NCBI GenBank assembly: GCA_003477185.1
Contig: DMTJ01000232.1
Coordinates: 1 to 8,711, forward strand
DNA from: Lentisphaeria bacterium
Lineage (GTDB): Bacteria > Verrucomicrobiota > Lentisphaeria > JABSQK01 > UBA12247
Direction of reading: 5' to 3'
DNA: 8,711 nt
The notes under the pieces are model-generated. The model worked only from the letters and a program-made list of their open reading frames with translations. It ran no database searches and had not been told where the DNA came from. A program made the position numbers and the translations under genes. Position 1 is the first letter of the stretch. Each line of letters starts with the position of its first letter. Shown in pieces: positions 6,844-8,711 of this stretch.

Positions 6844-8277
6844 ATGAAGACCGTAGTGCCATATGGCCTTTTGACGCTACTGCTGTTGACGCTTCCCGGC
6901 TGGGCTGACAGCGAGGAAGTAAGAACGTTCACAGTCGTGACGCCTACTGTCCGCCTTGAGAAGATCGTACCCGCAAGGACTTTTGTGGGCGATGAGTTCC
7001 CCGTAGAGATTCACGTAAAGGGACTGGTGGACGCAGCCGATGTCGTGATTCAAGATGTCCTTCCGGAAGGTACGAGCTACCTGCGCAGCGAACCCGTTGG
7101 CTCGCTTGAAGGCACATCACTGAACTGGACGATTCGCTCCATCACCGCAGGCGAGAAGCAGGTGATTCGCTTCGTGCTTCGTGCGGAGCGTGGCGGCATC
7201 TTGAGCGCGTGCACCCCGATGACCGCCTCTCGCCATTGCTGCGCCGTTACCACTGTCGGGCGTGCACAGCTCGTGGTTCATGTGACCGCTCCAGAGAGCG
7301 TGCCACTGAACGGGCATGGACTATTCGAAATCGAAGTCCAGAACCGCGGCACGGTTACCGCCAAGGGCGTTCTGCTGACCAATCCGATCCCGTTGAGATT
7401 CGAGCATGCGAGCGGTTTCAACTCGCTCGACTTTCAGCTCGGCGACATTTCGCCTGGAGACTCCAGAGCGGTGCCGGTCATGCTGCGCGGCGTCGCTCGC
7501 GGGGAAGGCTGCGATGTCGCGATTGCAACCGCTAGGAATGCCAAAATAGCCGAAGGCCGTGCCTGCACACGAATCATCGAAGGTATCCTTAAATTGTCTA
7601 AGGTCGGGCCTCGTTCGCAGCGCCTCGGCAAACACGCGTCCTACGCGATTCAAGTGACCAACACCGGCGACTTCACGCTGACTGATGTCACGATTGCGGA
7701 CCTTGTGGGCGAAGGCGTCACTGTTGTTCAGGCAAAGAAAGCTACCACGTCGGACGGCTTTGCAGTGTGGACCATTCCAACATTAAAGACCGGCGAAACG
7801 CGCGCTTTCGAGCTAATCGCCACCAGCGCAGAAACCACGGGGCTAATTGAGAACGCTGTGAGTGCGACATGTACGGAGCAGATCAACGCCACAACCTCGG
7901 CACCGACAGTCTGGCAAGGGTATCCCGGTTTACTGTTCGAAGTCGTGGACACGAATGACCCGGTGCTTATTGGGGATAAGACAGAGTACCGCATCCGGGT
8001 AACCAACCAAGGCACTGCAGACGGGCGTAACTTGCGTGTGGTGGCAGAGTTTCCAGCTGCTATTTCGCCGGTCGAGGCCAGCGGCGACGCCGTCGGAGAT
8101 ATCCAGGGCCGCCGGGTAGAGTTTCCCGCCATTGATACCCTCGAGCCTAAGCGCTACTTGGAATTTGTGGTGAAGGCTGTGGCTGTTGATAGCGGCGAGG
8201 TACGTGCAAGATTTACCTTGATCTCGGATGTTCTCGAGAATCCTGTGATTGAAGAAGAGGCGACGAGGATCTACTGA
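6844..8277 (+). CDS. OmcB-like secreted outer-envelope protein with DUF11-type repeats
   Basis: A 477-residue exported protein. Residues 1-21 form a signal peptide: Lys2, a Leu-rich core, and probable cleavage after GWA. Four DUF11-type (immunoglobulin-like) repeats follow at about 30-130, 142-235, 247-355 and 363-477, with repeated cores such as IEVQNRGTVTAKGV, IQVTNTGDFTLTDV and IRVTNQGTADGRNL. Order and wording closely follow chlamydial OmcB, the 60-kDa cysteine-rich outer-envelope protein. Shared stretches include VTNTGD/VSNPGD with LTDV/LRDV, GVTV, VVDTNDP/VVDTCDP, YRIRVTN/YRICVTN, and a C-terminus ending RIY/HIY. It lacks OmcB's basic N-terminal region and has only six cysteines (123, 132, 133, 223, 241, 343), against about two dozen in OmcB, so a heavily disulfide-linked lattice is unlikely. 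The start is set by the SD at 6833. The stop overlaps the next start by one base. A structural or surface role at the outer membrane is inferred. Confidence 0.85.
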   Translation: MKTVVPYGLLTLLLLTLPGWADSEEVRTFTVVTPTVRLEKIVPARTFVGDEFPVEIHVKGLVDAADVVIQDVLPEGTSYLRSEPVGSLEGTSLNWTIRSITAGEKQVIRFVLRAERGGILSACTPMTASRHCCAVTTVGRAQLVVHVTAPESVPLNGHGLFEIEVQNRGTVTAKGVLLTNPIPLRFEHASGFNSLDFQLGDISPGDSRAVPVMLRGVARGEGCDVAIATARNAKIAEGRACTRIIEGILKLSKVGPRSQRLGKHASYAIQVTNTGDFTLTDVTIADLVGEGVTVVQAKKATTSDGFAVWTIPTLKTGETRAFELIATSAETTGLIENAVSATCTEQINATTSAPTVWQGYPGLLFEVVDTNDPVLIGDKTEYRIRVTNQGTADGRNLRVVAEFPAAISPVEASGDAVGDIQGRRVEFPAIDTLEPKRYLEFVVKAVAVDSGEVRARFTLISDVLENPVIEEEATRIY

Positions 8278-8711
8278 TGGTAAACCGACCAACCAAGCTC
8301 TTCCTGACCCTTGCTCTGTTGCTGGCGGGAATCGCCTGTCTCGCCCAGGAAGGTCTGGAGGGAGTCTGCAAGTCCGTGCCTGGCGGCGTGAATAACGTGC
8401 AGTATCTCTACGTCTTTGGCCCACAGGCCCACAAGGGAGAAGGGCGCGATGACACCGTGCAGGTAAACTTCTACCGTGTGCGCGCCGACGCCAACGAGCA
8501 CGTGACAATCTACGTCTTTGACCCCGCATCTGGAAACAATGTCGACCCCAAGCGTTGGCCGCTCCGGGCGGGGTTGCCGACCATGACCACGCTGAGTGTT
8601 TATGGCGGGATCGGTGCTCATTCCGATCCCCAGTCACGTAATCCACGGCCGAGCGCACAGCAGGCTGGCAAGTTATTGGATTCACAATCCTTTTCAGCCT
8701 ATTCCGAACAG
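8277..8711 (+). CDS. Exported protein of unknown function (N-terminal part, runs off the window)
   Basis: The reading frame opens at ATG 8277 and stays open for 145 codons to the window edge, so the gene is incomplete. Residues 1 to about 25 form a signal peptide: basic NRPTK, the hydrophobic LFLTLALLLAGIA, then CLAQEG, with likely signal peptidase I cleavage after CLA. The Cys lacks a good lipobox, so a lipoprotein is less likely. The mature part is rich in beta-type segments such as VQYLYVFGP, VQVNFYRVR, VTIYVFDPASG and LSVYGGIGAH, and I cannot assign a named family. The TGATG overlap with the OmcB-like gene (stop 8275-8277, start 8277) implies translational coupling, so the two are probably made together and may act at the same envelope site. 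Confidence 0.8.
   Translation, partial: MVNRPTKLFLTLALLLAGIACLAQEGLEGVCKSVPGGVNNVQYLYVFGPQAHKGEGRDDTVQVNFYRVRADANEHVTIYVFDPASGNNVDPKRWPLRAGLPTMTTLSVYGGIGAHSDPQSRNPRPSAQQAGKLLDSQSFSAYSEQ

Noticed and set aside
7930..8685. 251-codon open frame on the minus strand
   Set aside because: It is antisense to two genes with clear signal peptides and family features, has Arg/Pro/His-rich composition typical of shadow frames in GC-rich DNA, and shows no motif.

Overview
The window is 8,711 bp of moderately GC-rich bacterial DNA. Every supported gene lies on the + strand with almost no intergenic space. Gene content suggests the PVC superphylum (Verrucomicrobiota, Kiritimatiellota or Lentisphaerota). 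The main reason is a secreted repeat protein at 6844-8277 that resembles the chlamydial outer-membrane protein OmcB from near its mature N-terminus to its last residues. The placement is an inference from remembered sequence, not a search result.

Region 1 (1-3620) is a housekeeping run: the tail of frr (ribosome recycling factor), cinA (NMN deamidase/CinA), recA (recombinase) and ftsW (SEDS peptidoglycan polymerase). Gaps are 11, 3 and 3 nt, and no internal promoter or terminator is visible, so the genes are probably co-transcribed. RecA and FtsW are full length but carry substitutions at normally conserved positions: a RecA L2 Glu replaced by Thr, and the FtsW QPDxGT motif lost.

Region 2 (3625-6745) continues the run with two unusual genes. 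The first encodes a sigma-54 enhancer-binding protein with a complete AAA+ core (GAFTGA present), a Fis-type helix-turn-helix and an unusual N-terminal domain. Its first codons contain a perfect 11-bp hairpin resembling a REP or palindromic repeat. The second starts 29 nt inside the first from a strong internal ribosome binding site. It encodes an apparently uncharacterised protein with six predicted membrane segments and three PH-like beta modules. The overlap suggests a dedicated regulator and membrane-partner pair.

Region 3 (6746-8711) begins with the only sizeable intergenic gap (98 nt). It holds a good sigma-70-type promoter with a short palindrome in its spacer. This promoter drives the OmcB-like gene, whose stop codon overlaps the start of another exported protein that runs off the window end. 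The pair looks like a cell-envelope structural operon.

Apart from the 98-nt promoter gap there is no non-coding stretch of note. No tRNA, rRNA, CRISPR array, IS element or convincing terminator was seen.
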